Shown: piece by piece, positions 12,001-22,344 of the stretch
Layout: each line of letters starts with the position of its first letter
Numbering within the stretch: position 1 is the stretch's first letter
Source: Allodiplogaster sudhausi
Taxonomy: Eukaryota > Nematoda > Chromadorea > Rhabditida > Diplogasteridae
Assembly (NCBI GenBank): GCA_945643635.1
Contig: CALZFC010000021.1
Span: forward strand, 3,955,001-4,019,000
Direction: 5' to 3'
Length of the DNA stretch: 64,000 bases
The notes under the pieces: generated by a model
The model's database searches: none
What the model saw: the letters and a program-made list of their open reading frames with translations, nothing else
Told to the model about the DNA's origin: nothing
Made by a program: the position numbers and the translations under genes

Positions 12001-15000
12001 GGGGGGCGCAGCCGCTTCCTCTTCTGCTGGGGGCGGAGCAGCCTCCTCTGCTGGTGCCTCCTTCAAGCAGAAAGTAGTTGTCTCCATCCCTAATTGTTGC
12101 CGATGTTTTTCGCTTGCAAAAATACCTTTCTAATCTCTGCTAATACCATATCTCCTTTTAAAATTTAAATTAGAGAATGACAAGGATCATGAGCTGTATT
12201 CTAAAGAGACAGAAATGAAAACGATAGGGCACATGCAAAAGCCGAAAAGCCATCTAGCGGAAGCTTTGCCAGGAGAGCAAGGTTGACCTCGGCGGGCGCT
12301 TCCTGTTCCGGCGCGGCGACATCCTCCGGGTTCTCTAGCTGATCCGGCATTTCTTCCTCGATAGTCTCGTGCACCTGGAATGGCGTGTCTAACAGGCAAA
12401 GCAAGCCGGGAAAGACACGCGTTTCTAATTCAGACTGTTATGTTGCTGAGAAATCGGGAAGAGTCTGGCTATTGCATTGAAATACAGTTCATGCAGGCAG
12501 TTCGTGCACAAAATCAAAGTATATAGGAAGAGAGGGTAGAGATACAAACAGAAACGTCATTCGGCTTAGAACAATTGGCATGGCTCTCGTATCTAGTCTA
12601 TTGAAAATCGCATTTATTTGAACTATTTATTAATTATCGTATGCTTCCTACCAATATTTTTTAATCCTGCAATTATTCTTGAGACACATTTTTGTTAATC
12701 GCGTGAATGACTTGGCTAACTTGAGTCTCCTCATTCGCGGGCAGCTCTTCGATACCATCCATGGAAGTCGTCATTGGGTCAACTCCTTCCGTTCCGGTGA
12801 TGTCAGGCACCTAAACTGATTAGATTGTCTTGATTTGACTGAACTGTCTTCCATGCCGCAGCCGATAGACCATTGTTTAGTGAGGGCGCACGCGCAAAAC
12901 AAACAGCTGCATCTTTCGGGATCTCAGCTTCTCTCCATTCCCCTTGCGTCTCCTACCTGACTTTATCCTTCACAACGTTGCATTAGCTTAGTGTGAGAGG
13001 TGCAAAAAGTTGAACGTTTCTTCAGTGAGAAAGAAGTTCGTTCCCAGTCGTCCTCACGGAAATATCGACTCACAACCTCATTGACCCACTGTCTGAGCTA
13101 GCCTCTTATTGTTAGGCATTTGATATCTCTCACAAATCAGGCTGTTTTCCTCAACGCTAGCAAAACATGTTCTAGGAAAGAAGCAGAACTTGAATTCCAA
13201 AATGTAAAAATCTCAATAGTGTTTTGCAGGTTAACAGAAAGCATCGATAATAAAGTTTTGAATTGCAAGAATTAAAACTCTCAAGCGATCAGAAACACTA
13301 AGAACGCGCGAGGACAAATTTAAAATGTGGCTATTTTGAAAATGGGTATTATTGCGGGAACAAGATAAGAGTGAAAGTAGAAATGGCGGAATGCAGTTCC
13401 GAGAGGGATTTCTTTCGTATATCGACACGAGGAGAGGACAGCCTCTCCTGATACACTCATCAGTTTTCGGTTCCGTTTTCCACCTGCAGCCACTTGCTCA
13501 CTCCTCCCACAATATTCACTCGTCTCTCTGACACTTTACTGCGTCGACACGCGGTTAGATGCACACGCAGAAAATGATATCGTGAGGCTGCATAATAGGA
13601 GAGTGTAAGGCAGTCAACATGGTGACAGATTCCTCGCGGCGCAATTTATTATTCCGTTGCTCATTTGGAAAAAATTATTCTGCTTGCATCTGGAAAGCGC
13701 TTTTTTGAAGTATTAAACATGAAATTCAAGCGGAAGACGCGCCATCGCCGTATCCACATCTTGAATGAACCAGAGATGCCTGGCGAGGCGAGAGTGGCGA
13801 AAAAAGAGCGGAGATTCCGCCAGATTGCCTCAAGGCGAATGATGTGGAGGCGGAAAATGAACAGAGAAGAGAGAGAGAGGGTAAGGCATCCAGCCGGATG
13901 TGGATGTATCTCTCTCTCTCTGTGCCGAGTTGACCCCGACCAGGCAACTGTTCCATCTCCGGGCTTCTCCCGCTAGGCGGCCAAGGAGCACGACACAAAC
14001 AAACACTTGCTACGCAGAAATGGCCTTAATCTGACGGGGGTCGCCCTGCCACAGAAATCGTTTCCTCTTGACAGCAAATTTGGTTGTGCCAATGCCACCA
14101 CTCTCCTCTCTCACCTGATCTTCGGTGCGGTCGTCCTCGGCCGGCTTTTCTGCTTCGTTCACTGACTCCTCTACCTCAGCCTCCGCTTCGGCAACCTCTT
14201 CAACTGTAACATAGGATACATTAATTAGGCTTGTATTTAAAAATATTAGCAATTAAAGTTTTTACAATATTGATAAAGCTTTCCTATTATCTAACATAAT
14301 CATATTCATAATTTCTAATTTGTGCTTACTTGAGAAAGAAATGTGCATGCGCTCACCTAGTAGTCAAGTGGACATTTTTTTCCAGTAGTATTCTAGTACA
14401 TGACATTTTTTCTCTTTGTATTTCTCGCCTGGATATCATATTTTCAAAGTGTCACTCATTTCTTTTCGCAGATGGGTTGTCAATACGAATTCCTCGAAGA
14501 GAAGAGGCAACCACGGGCTCTGTTCATGACTGTTCAGGAAAGCAGGACGAGGAAAAATGAGTAGGCGTAAGGAGAGGTAAGTGAGAAAGGAGAGGAGATA
14601 CATTCAGAAGAAAAGAAAGAGAGGAGGAGTCAGAGAAAAAGAGAAGGAGAAAGAAGAAGAAAGAGAGCGACAGAAGTGAAAGCAAGGGCGAGAGACGAAA
14701 CATGGAAGAATAGAGATCACAAGCGTGCTTCTAGTCTATCCTCATCTGTGAGAGAATCGAACAGGAATGAAGAGAAGGAGAAAGAGAAGAGATTTTTTGA
14801 AGGCAGAGAGAAAGATAGTGGAGGAGAGAGAAAGAAAGAGAGTGAGAGAGAAGAGACTATGAAAGGGTGAGAGAGAGTATGAACAAGCGAGAGATAAAGA
14901 TAAAGAGAACATGAAAGAGCGAGGGGGGTGAGTCTAGAGGAGATGCGATATAGCGAAAGAATACGTGAAGAAGAGCTGAAGAGACAGTTGTTCTCGAAAT

Positions 15001-15541
15001 TGCCTCCTTCACGCTATAACTCGACATTGTAGGAGAGCCAGATGAAGTGGGAAACCTTAATCTCGGGAAATTTCGAATCTCTTTATGTCCTTGCACTATG
15101 CATGGACACGCTATCCTCTAAATCTTGAGTAGTCTGTTTCAACTTGAACTTATGTAACAGAAGAAAGACGGTCAAATTTTTTCGATTGTTTAGGATTTTT
15201 TGAAATAACTGGTGCAACCGAAGGAACCCTTTTGACGTTTATTTTAATAAAAACGACCTGACTCTCTCTCTCTCTCTATTTCTCTCTACCAGAATACATA
15301 TTTTATCCTTCAGATACATCCTGCCCCTACTGTTCCGTTTGACATGACACCATATGTTTTCTCTTATTGCTGCGTGATTAAAGATATAATTAGTACGCTT
15401 TCTCAATTTCTGACCTGAAATTAAAACACGCAAAATAAGATATAAAAACAGACGCCTGTTGATATAACCTGGAGCTTCGCCGTTCTCAATCTGCTCCTGC
15501 ACCTCCTCCACCTGCTCCGCCCCATCGCCAGCCTCCGACAT
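4727..15541 (-). CDS. 22-exon gene for a disordered Ala/Glu/Pro-rich, TP-motif protein with C-terminal coiled coil
   Basis: I do not recognise the family. Minus-strand exons join in phase: 15541-15469, 14203-14115, 12810-12721, 12374-12288, 12060-11839, 11745-11515, 11283-11164, 10919-10823, 10762-10721, 10591-10532, 10373-10286, 10073-9831, 9714-9480, 9138-8983, 8736-8553, 7625-7511, 7346-7280, 7185-7052, 6973-6880, 6223-6152, 5208-5152, 4873-4727. The total is 2703 nt, or 900 aa plus stop. Order: acidic N-terminus (MSEAGDGAEQVEEVQ); two exons of AEEAP/PVEE repeats; short exons with NGSxPxTPK motifs; basic KARKGKAKR; acidic repeats again; Ser/Arg/Tyr-rich segments (PPSRAGSFTSF, SRSRARERRNAM); and a coiled coil (INHLERSLSRERL, then NLSNKLDQAMRQMELL). 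No signal peptide or membrane segment is visible. Composition suggests a phosphorylated cytoskeletal scaffold, but that is inference. Exon structure is well supported; function is unknown. The 3' end may extend further (3652-3771). Confidence 0.7.
6049..6086 (+). repeat. (GA)n microsatellite inside an intron
   Basis: An uninterrupted GA run of about 38 bp lies in the intron between exons 6152 and 5208 of the minus-strand gene. Confidence 0.9.
9456..9714 (-). CDS. Alternative terminal form of an acidic-repeat exon
   Basis: This exon opens after TGTCTAG and encodes PPAEEE and PVQEEE repeats, then KSEAQESVRSEILKDLN. A GTAAAG donor at that point keeps phase with the next exon (9138). Without it the frame ends five codons later (KKGSVH, stop at 9456-9458). 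The gene could therefore end here as an isoform without the Ser/Arg-rich half, or the region may be two genes joined by my model. Confidence 0.45.
10286..10919 (-). repeat. Exon-wise repeats of an NGSxPxTPK motif
   Basis: Four successive small exons (97, 42, 60 and 88 nt) carry variants of one motif: GSVPPTPK, ANGSVVGSAPQTPK, ANSSVPASPL and twice NGSIPTTPK. The first three end in phase 1, which suggests exon duplication. TP and SP followed by a basic residue are typical proline-directed kinase sites. Confidence 0.65.
11515..12060 (-). repeat. Two exons of coding AEEAP/PVEE repeats
   Basis: Exons 12060-11839 (74 codons) and 11745-11515 (77 codons) consist almost entirely of degenerate 4-8 residue units such as APAEEAAPP, PPVEEAP and APVEEAP. 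Both are phase 0 at each end, so either can be skipped without a frameshift. A third, shorter block of the same kind is in exon 9714-9480. Confidence 0.75.
12673..12810 (-). CDS. Alternative terminal exon of the 22-exon gene
   Basis: The same acceptor as cassette exon 12810-12721 (GTTTAG|GTGCCTG) is used. If the GTTAGC donor after residue 30 of the exon is skipped, the frame runs on for 15 residues (VSQVIHAINKNVSQE) to a stop at 12673-12675. This would give a short acidic isoform lacking the repeats and the coiled coil. The extra residues look protein-like, but simple read-through into the intron is equally possible. Confidence 0.4.
   Translation of the reverse strand: MPDITGTEGVDPMTTSMDGIEELPANEETQVSQVIHAINKNVSQE
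14560..14960 (+). repeat. Purine-rich (GA/GAA) tract in the first intron
   Basis: About 400 bp of almost pure A/G with degenerate GAGA and AGAAGA units lies in the 1.3-kb first intron of the 22-exon gene. On the transcribed strand it is a long polypyrimidine tract. Confidence 0.7.
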
Positions 15542-16519
15542 CTTACAAGGAAACCAAGGATTACGGTAAAATGCTAAAGGATGGCTTCTCCGATATGGTT
15601 TTTTTTCAATTATCACCCAAACTTATGTTGTACGCTTGTTCATGATTGAATGACGCTTTAAGAAATAAGTTCAGAATTTAACAACGAGAATAAAGGGACA
15701 ACAAGAGGAATGTGGCTATGCAAATCGTAAAAGAAGAGGAATGTGACTATGCAAATCGGGAACGAGACGTCCACTTTCTAATTTTGTAATTAAAACAAAA
15801 GTTCAGGTCAAAACATCAAAGTGTCTCAAGTGTAGTTTTCTGTTCCTATGCGCGATAATATGCAGGTGTGGAGATCTTCCGAGCTATGTACTCTGCTTCC
15901 AAATTGTGTATTCAGATATCTATTTGCAAGGAGCGCGGGAAAAGTACGAACAAATAGGAATTGGCAAACCAAGACAGCTCTTCAATTATCCAAATTCTGG
16001 TTACATATTTTTGAGAGTAAATAAAAAAAAATACATAAATGAACCAAGAGACTTACCCTTTCCAGATGGGGATAGAACGCCGCTAGCTCGAGGGACACTG
16101 AAATAGGAAGAATTGCACAGTAGAATGTGAACAACGTGATTCCAGAAACTGTTGCACTCGTAGGATATATTGCGCAACTAACGCTCATCAACATTTCGGA
16201 CCAAATTCTATATTGTCACAACAGAACCAACGACTCGGACATTCGTATGATTTGTGGGGGAGGCAATGGATAATTGTGAAAGTACGGGTAGCAGTGTGTG
16301 AATCTGGATGACAGATTGGAAAGTTGAAGGTAACGTTTTCAAGAGGCATAAATTTAAAAAATAGGATGATGCGAGCAAGAACAAGGACTAAAATCTTAAA
16401 ATCTTTACAAATGATAGGGAGGAGAACTGATCGGTGTGCGCCGCGGGTTTGCCAAGCACGCTCTGCATTCTAGTGGAAGCTCAGTGACATCAAGAGTACG
16501 GAGAGAGAGAGGAGCAGAT

Positions 16520-16550
<31 letters not shown>

Positions 16551-17530
16551 CAGAGAGATGGGGTGAGAGAGGAAGGCGACAGAGAGAACGAGAGAAAGAG
16601 AGAGAGTTACAGAGAGGGAACTGGAGGCCGGGTTGGACCCGGTGAGAGAGTGTAATGAGACGAGATGAGGGTAGGATGACGATGAAACTGTGGTAGTCAG
16701 TGAGAAGGAGAGACAGAAGATGTGTCAGGTGAGAACTAATTCCTCGGAATTCTGGAACGCTGTCAGCTCAGCCATTTCTTGACAACAGCTTAGCTGGATA
16801 CTATCTCAATCAGTGTAGTCAGCATGATTGTTAATGACTTATAGCCAAATGCTGTAGGTCTTAACAATGCTAGCTAGCTTTGTAAAAAAAAAAGAAGAAC
16901 GATTTTCTGGCAAATGGCCGTGGGAACTCCACTGTCGAAACTAGCTTATACTCTTTTTCACACGGTTCACGACAGATACTTGCGATTGGAGCATGGCAAT
17001 CAGAAACAAGATTGGAGAGAAGATTGTAGTATAAGAGTACGCGACATCCTAGTCGCTTTCTGGCTGAAAAATAGCTATCTGCCAAATCTCTGCTCTCCAC
17101 GTTTTTCTAAAGAACTGTAGTGGTATAAAACAGATGTGAAACATAGCCACATTTAGTATATAAGACGCTGTAAACTAAAGTTTCAAAATATGGACCATTT
17201 AATGGAATTTCTGTGAATTAAATATTTAACTTTTCATTTCTGATCTCGAAAAAAAAGATAGACAACTTTGGTATTGAGGGGCGCTGACAATAGATTACAG
17301 GTGAATAATATGTATTAAAATGAATGACAGGCCACGGCGCTGAACATGCATGCCCGGAGAGACAAGGCATTACCATGGGGACCGCACTGATCTGACTCTG
17401 GCTGACATGAAAACGGCAGAGTCAGCTGTGGCCAGAAAGAACAGGTGGAAGAGTGAAGGAATCAGATTCCGTGAGACTGCTGGTGATTGAAAGTGCATGA
17501 GTTTATGTCTCGACATATCAGCCGAGTCCG
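15542..17530. other. Spacer, no gene seen
   Basis: This is the region upstream of the start codon at 15541, so promoter and 5' UTR of the 22-exon gene should lie at its left end, but I see no clear TATA or initiator. A GA-rich tract fills about 16498-16620. No exon could be supported on either strand. Confidence 0.5.
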
Positions 17531-17533
17531 TCA

Positions 17534-17975
17534 CCTCTCTTTTCTCTCCCTCCATCTTCCTTTCTCTTTCATCATCTCTAATTCTCTCTTCCTCTCCTCT
17601 CTTTTCTCTCCCTCCATCTTCCTTTCTCTATCATCATCTCTAATTCTCTCTTCCTCTCCTCTCTTTTCTCTCCCTCCATCTTCCTTTCTCTATCATCATC
17701 TCTAATTCTCTCTTCCTCTCCTCTCTTTTCTCTCCCTCCATCTTCCTTTCTCTATCATCATCTCTAATTCTCTCTTCCTCTCCTCTCTTTTCTCTCCCTC
17801 CATCTTCCTTTCTCTATCATCATCTCTAATTCTCTCTTCCTCTCCTCTCTTTTCTCTCCCTCCATCTTCCTTTCTCTATCATCATCTCTAATTCTCTCTT
17901 CCTCTCCTCTCTTTTCTCTCCCTCCATCTTCCTTTCTCTATCATCCTCTCTAATTCTCTCTTCCTCTCCTCTCTA
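17534..17975 (+). repeat. 62-bp polypyrimidine minisatellite, seven copies
   Basis: The phrase TCCATCTTCCTTTCTCT recurs at 17551, 17613, 17675, 17737, 17799, 17861 and 17923, exactly 62 bp apart. The unit contains only C and T apart from single A residues (CCATC, ATCATC, TAATT). Copies differ by only a few substitutions: the first has CTCTTTC, and the last has ATCCTC and then decays into CT-rich DNA. Confidence 0.95.
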
Positions 17976-19370
17976 TTCCTCTTTCCCTCTCACTCTCTTT
18001 CTCTCTAGTCTTCTTCCCACTCCCCTTCTCACTCACTCCCCATATGCCCGATCTTGTAAAGCACTGCCTCTTGATACTCTCGTATCTCGGCCACACCCTC
18101 CTGGTTGTCGGAAGCTGACGCAAACTTGGCTTTCCCAAGTCCTACGAGTCTAACTCTTTCCTTTGTCACTGCTTCCTCTAATTCTTTGCCTCTGCTTCAC
18201 TTGGATCACTCGCCTCTTCTCTCCCCCCTCTGCCTCTCATTCCCCTTTCCGCCAGGACCCTCTCCCCTCCCTCTCACCTTTTCTAAGTCTTCTCTTCAAC
18301 TCCCCCCACCTACTCCTTCCCTCCCTCCTCCGCTGCTTCGATGTATTATTTTCGGCGTCCAGCAGAGCAGAGAGCAAAAGAGTCTTCTATTCTTTCTTTC
18401 ACGCTTCTCAAACTGATGCACTATTTCTGGCTCCCATCGCACTCTTTCTCCTCCTGGCTACACTCTTTTACGGCAAAGTGACAGCCCCAAGGACTGCAGC
18501 TGCTTGGCCTGTGTAAGAGAAGAGAGGACACTGGCCCTGAGGCAAGAGTTGAAGAGGGGAGATGGGTAAAGAGAGAGAAGGTGAGAGAGAGATTGAAAAA
18601 GCGGAGAGAAGAAGAAGAGACGGCAGGTAGAGAGAGCGATGAGAGCAGAGAAACATTCTTGTAGGCTTCAGGCAGCAAAGAAGTATTCGGGGAAACCGTG
18701 CACGCAAGTATTCATGGATTAACAATCTTTTCAGTTTGAAGATTCGTAAAATAATTCATAAAATTCAGAAATGATGCTGATATCACAGCCAGGAAGCTGT
18801 AGATACATATCAGAAAGAAAAATCTGTATAGTACATAATATGTAGCATAATAACTATCATTATGGTAATCTAAGTTAATTATCTTTTCACCAACAAGGGA
18901 AAAAACACATCCACTAATGTTCGAAACATTTTATTGAACTTGCAATTTTGCATAAATAACCAAGACAGTGTAGACATATGATGAATGCACTTTTCACTGT
19001 AGTGTTCTTGCTTATATTCCCTAATGAAAAGTTTGGTTGTTCATACCGATCATAGCGGTTCTGAGTGATAATTATTCTCATTGAATGCAAATACTTTCTC
19101 TTGAACACCTTGCAAGACGAACCCTTTCCCAGGATGGGAGCGCCTCCCTCTGGGTAAACACTCGAGTGAGAGGCGTGTACGCATGCATCTCATGCCTGGC
19201 TCAGTCATGTCTAATCATGTGCCGTGCCAATTGTCGCCCTTCCCTGAAGTGCAGCTGTTCTTTCGAAGAAGGGCCTCAGTCTCTGCTTACGATTCTTCAC
19301 TAAAGTGTCATCATTTATCATTCATTCCCTCTTCATTCTTTTCCAGTCATTCTTTCTTGTCTTGTACAGC
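17976..19370. other. CT-rich spacer, no gene seen
   Basis: The CT-rich DNA continues to about 18420, then a GA-rich stretch (18520-18640) and AT-rich DNA follow. Open frames on both strands are dominated by Ser/Leu/Pro or Arg/Glu and are translations of simple sequence. Confidence 0.5.
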
Positions 19371-19373
19371 ACC

Positions 19374-19707
19374 ATGTCGACGAGTGAGAGAGCAGCACAA
19401 GCAATATCTCATGTATGGAATGATAAACTAGACACTGGAATGTCCATCCGTGATGCTAATGTCTCCCAATCAGTTGATCGTTTGCTTGTTCACACCTTCG
19501 AAGGAACAACGCGGGGAGAGGCTTTATTCAAACTCTGCAAGGTACACGAGGAATATCTTTTAAATGATAAATCGAAAGAAATGTTTTGTTCGGGGTGCTG
19601 CAAGGAGAGGCTGGTGTTGGGCCCTTGTTATCTGCTTCTCCCTTCATTCAGAGGTAAACGTACGGATTAGCATCCCCAGCCGCCAGCTGCTCAAGTACCA
19701 ACCTTAA
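19374..19707 (+). CDS. Possible small two-exon gene, unrecognised
   Basis: ATG at 19374 follows a TCTTGTACAGCACC context. It opens 56 codons (MSTSERAAQAISHVW, then DRLLVHTFEGTTRGEAL and FKLCK) ending at a GTACAC donor after 19541. A second exon, 19654-19707, after CATTCAGAG, continues in phase (VNVRISIPSRQLLKYQP) to a stop at 19705-19707, giving 73 aa. Alternatively the first frame simply runs through to about 19670. There is no signal peptide and no domain that I know. The composition is ordinary for a protein and unlike the low-complexity neighbours, which is the main argument for it. The acceptor is weak. Confidence 0.4.
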
Positions 19708-19920
19708 ATGGTGAAGAAGCCAGCAATTTTGCGGTTCGTTAGATATGTACATACATAGATACTTATATGACAACTTAACCCAAATAACTGATAATCTAAT
19801 TCAGCGCTGAATTAGAGTTCAGATGTTCTGCATATACTAATTAATTTTAATTGTCTACCATACATCATATTGTTATTGCTGCTTAAAAACAGAAAAGAAC
19901 AGACGGAAGAAAATAAAGAA

Positions 19921-20582
19921 CTAACGGCTGCCTCTCCTGCTGGAAGCCATACGATCCTGGCAGAGGCCGTTCTGCAAATAAAGCGTTCTTAAAATATTGA
20001 ATTACGAGAGAATTACGCGTTTGCCACGAGGTCGGACTCCGTCAGCCACGACGATCCTTGGCTGCTTATGTTATACCTGTCCGGAGCACTGCAGAGGACG
20101 ACCGCTTTCCAAGGCCAAGTTGCATTTGTGACCTCTGCAATAATTTTGATGTCAGGAAATCAAGGAACAATTCACTCCAACTCAATTTTACATTCAGATA
20201 CTCACTCAGATCGAATAAAAAAAAAATTCATTTTCGAAACACCATATCTTCTTTGCTATGAAGTGGTAAATATGCATACAGTGTATATGGCAAACACATA
20301 CATACATACATATATTGATTATTTCAAGTAGTACCTTGAAGAATTCGCTGCTGCTCATGTCCTCAAAGCGTGACCGCTTGCCGAGTCCAAGCGAGAACTG
20401 TGCATTCTGCAATCATTTTAAGGGAACAAAATATAGTATTATCGTTCAGCTGTTACTTAGAAAATGTAACGTTAAAGGAAACGTACATTGAACATATGCT
20501 CGTTGAAATGGTACTCGCCAATGACGGAAAGAACGCCAAGGGAAAGAAGGACGAGAGACAGCGAGGCGAGCGAGGCGGCCAT
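19921..20582 (-). CDS. Neuropeptide precursor with LGLG-KR (allatostatin-A/buccalin-like) peptides
   Basis: The product is a secreted prohormone cut at dibasic sites to C-terminally amidated peptides. Exon 1 (20582-20487) begins with ATG and a clear signal peptide (MAASLASLSLVLLSLGVLSV). Exon 2 (20406-20335, phase 0) encodes NAQFSLGLGKR; the Gly before KR is the amide donor. Exon 3 begins at 20134 and encodes RSQMQLGLGKR, its Arg completing a Lys-Arg site across the splice junction. Nematode NLP-5/NLP-6 precursors carry similar ...GLG-KR and ...GFG-KR peptides, and arthropod allatostatin A ends in FGL-amide. The 3' end is uncertain. Exons 20061-20017 (GVRPRGKR) and 19971-19921 (ending ASSRRGSR, stop) are in phase only if exon 3 stops at a GTGCTC donor after 20090, which leaves a 28-nt intron. 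With the more ordinary GTATAA donor after 20077, phase does not fit. The LGLG-KR part is well supported. Confidence 0.7.
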
Positions 20583-20926
20583 CCGGGCGAGGTTACCTTG
20601 CAAGCAAATACAACTTTGACCATTTTTTTACTTTTCTACTTTTTAAGCATGCAGAATTGTATTCACGATGGGTGAAAAGATTCGCGGAGGATCCAGATAT
20701 GACAATTTTGTGTTTCCAAGATCATGTATTATTCATAGCTGTTCCCGATGTCTGCCTATCACGAATGCACTTGCGATCCCGACCCAACAGGAGGAATGCG
20801 AACTTATGTATGTATGTACATGCACATGCACCTTATTGTTAGTTCAATTATGCACATGGCTGATATTCAACGAATTTGGATACTTCCAGATAAAATAAAG
20901 CACACATGTTGGTCACAGGAAGGGTC

Positions 20927-22308
20927 TTAATTTATGCTGAACATTTCGTTGTCAGAGATCCCTTCACGACAGGCATGAAAAGCATTTTGCACAGATTTCA
21001 CGGCTTCGTCTATCACCTGTGTTAGATCCGGTAGCAGCTTTGTGAGCGGCCCTTTAATGAATAAAAAATAATACATAGGCGACTATTATTGCCAAACATA
21101 GCAATTGTTCCAAAAGCTTGAATCCTTTTCGGCCCATCTCCTATCTATCATCCTTGACAAACAATCAGTTAAATTTAATATGGGGACAATATTACATCTT
21201 TGCGCTTTAAAAAAGGTGTATCCGCACCTGCGAAAGCGCTAGGCTTGACAGTCATACAATCATGCAGATGTCTGGTAATCTTTGCTTCCTCACAAAGGCT
21301 CTTGAATTTCTCGACCAGAAAGATGTCCGACTGGGGTCCTACTACGACTATGTTAACTTGGTGTTTTAAAAAAAATTTGGTGTTTTTTTTTCTTTATTCT
21401 TCGGCTTACCCGTTATTTTGTCCCGGGATTTAGAATTTTCCACTGTTTGCCGAGAGCAAACAGTGGAATATGCTAAATGAAGGGACTAAATAGCACCTAA
21501 ACAGAAAAGTGAAGAGAATATATTTAGTTGGCATCATCTTATACGTATGTATATGTAAATATTTGAAGAGAAACACGGGAAGAGTGAAAAGAGAATCCTC
21601 GGGGTTGACCTCTACGGTCAGGAAAGCCACGGTAGAATGAGAGTAGAATGAGCTCGTAGGACCCTGCATTGGACGTCCGGTCCGCCCCTTTCTGGAGCCG
21701 GCGTCACTCCGCCCAGTCCCAGCAATGTCTGATATCTGCGAGACCAGTAGCATTTACAGGAAATCTCACTTCTCCTTCCTCCTCTCATCTAGTGCTTTTT
21801 GATATACCTACTTACCATCCCACCTCAGTCTTTACTTCTTCTTTCCTCCTTTCCTGTTCTCCCGTTCTTTCGCGCTCTTCTCAATTACATTTTTTATTCG
21901 TTTACACATTTTATATCTTAAAACCTCTGATTTTTGAATCCTTTTTCTCTCTCACTCACTCATGCAGACAGACTCTCTATAGCTCTATTATTCTCTCTCT
22001 CTCTCTCTATCTCTCTATAACTAATCTCTTTCTGAACGTTCACTTTCACTGGTCCTGCATGAGGAACGCTGTGGCCTTTCTCGCACCTCTCATCCCCTCC
22101 TAGTCCTCCTCCATAATCCACAGCAAAGAACTTCGGACTGGGAATACGCGTACTCTCTCGGAGCGTGACATTTTTACAGATTCTTCTTGTTTTGGGAAAT
22201 GAGAATACCAACGAGAACAGGAAAAAAAATCTTGAGAATGTAAAGAGTGGAAGAGAGATAGGGAGTCTACATATCTCTGTCAAGAGGCAGAGAGAGGGAT
22301 AGAGAGTA

Positions 22309-22344
<36 letters not shown>

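Noticed and set aside
14472..14560. 30-aa plus-strand frame directly after TTTCGCAG (MGCQYEFLEEKRQPRALF)
   Set aside because: It is attractive as a trans-spliced short gene but lies in an intron of the minus-strand gene, has no support beyond the acceptor and is too short.
21430..21753. 107-aa minus-strand frame containing VAFLTVEVNPEDSLFTLP
   Set aside because: It crosses the perfect hairpin and has no usable splice sites in phase with the flanking exons.
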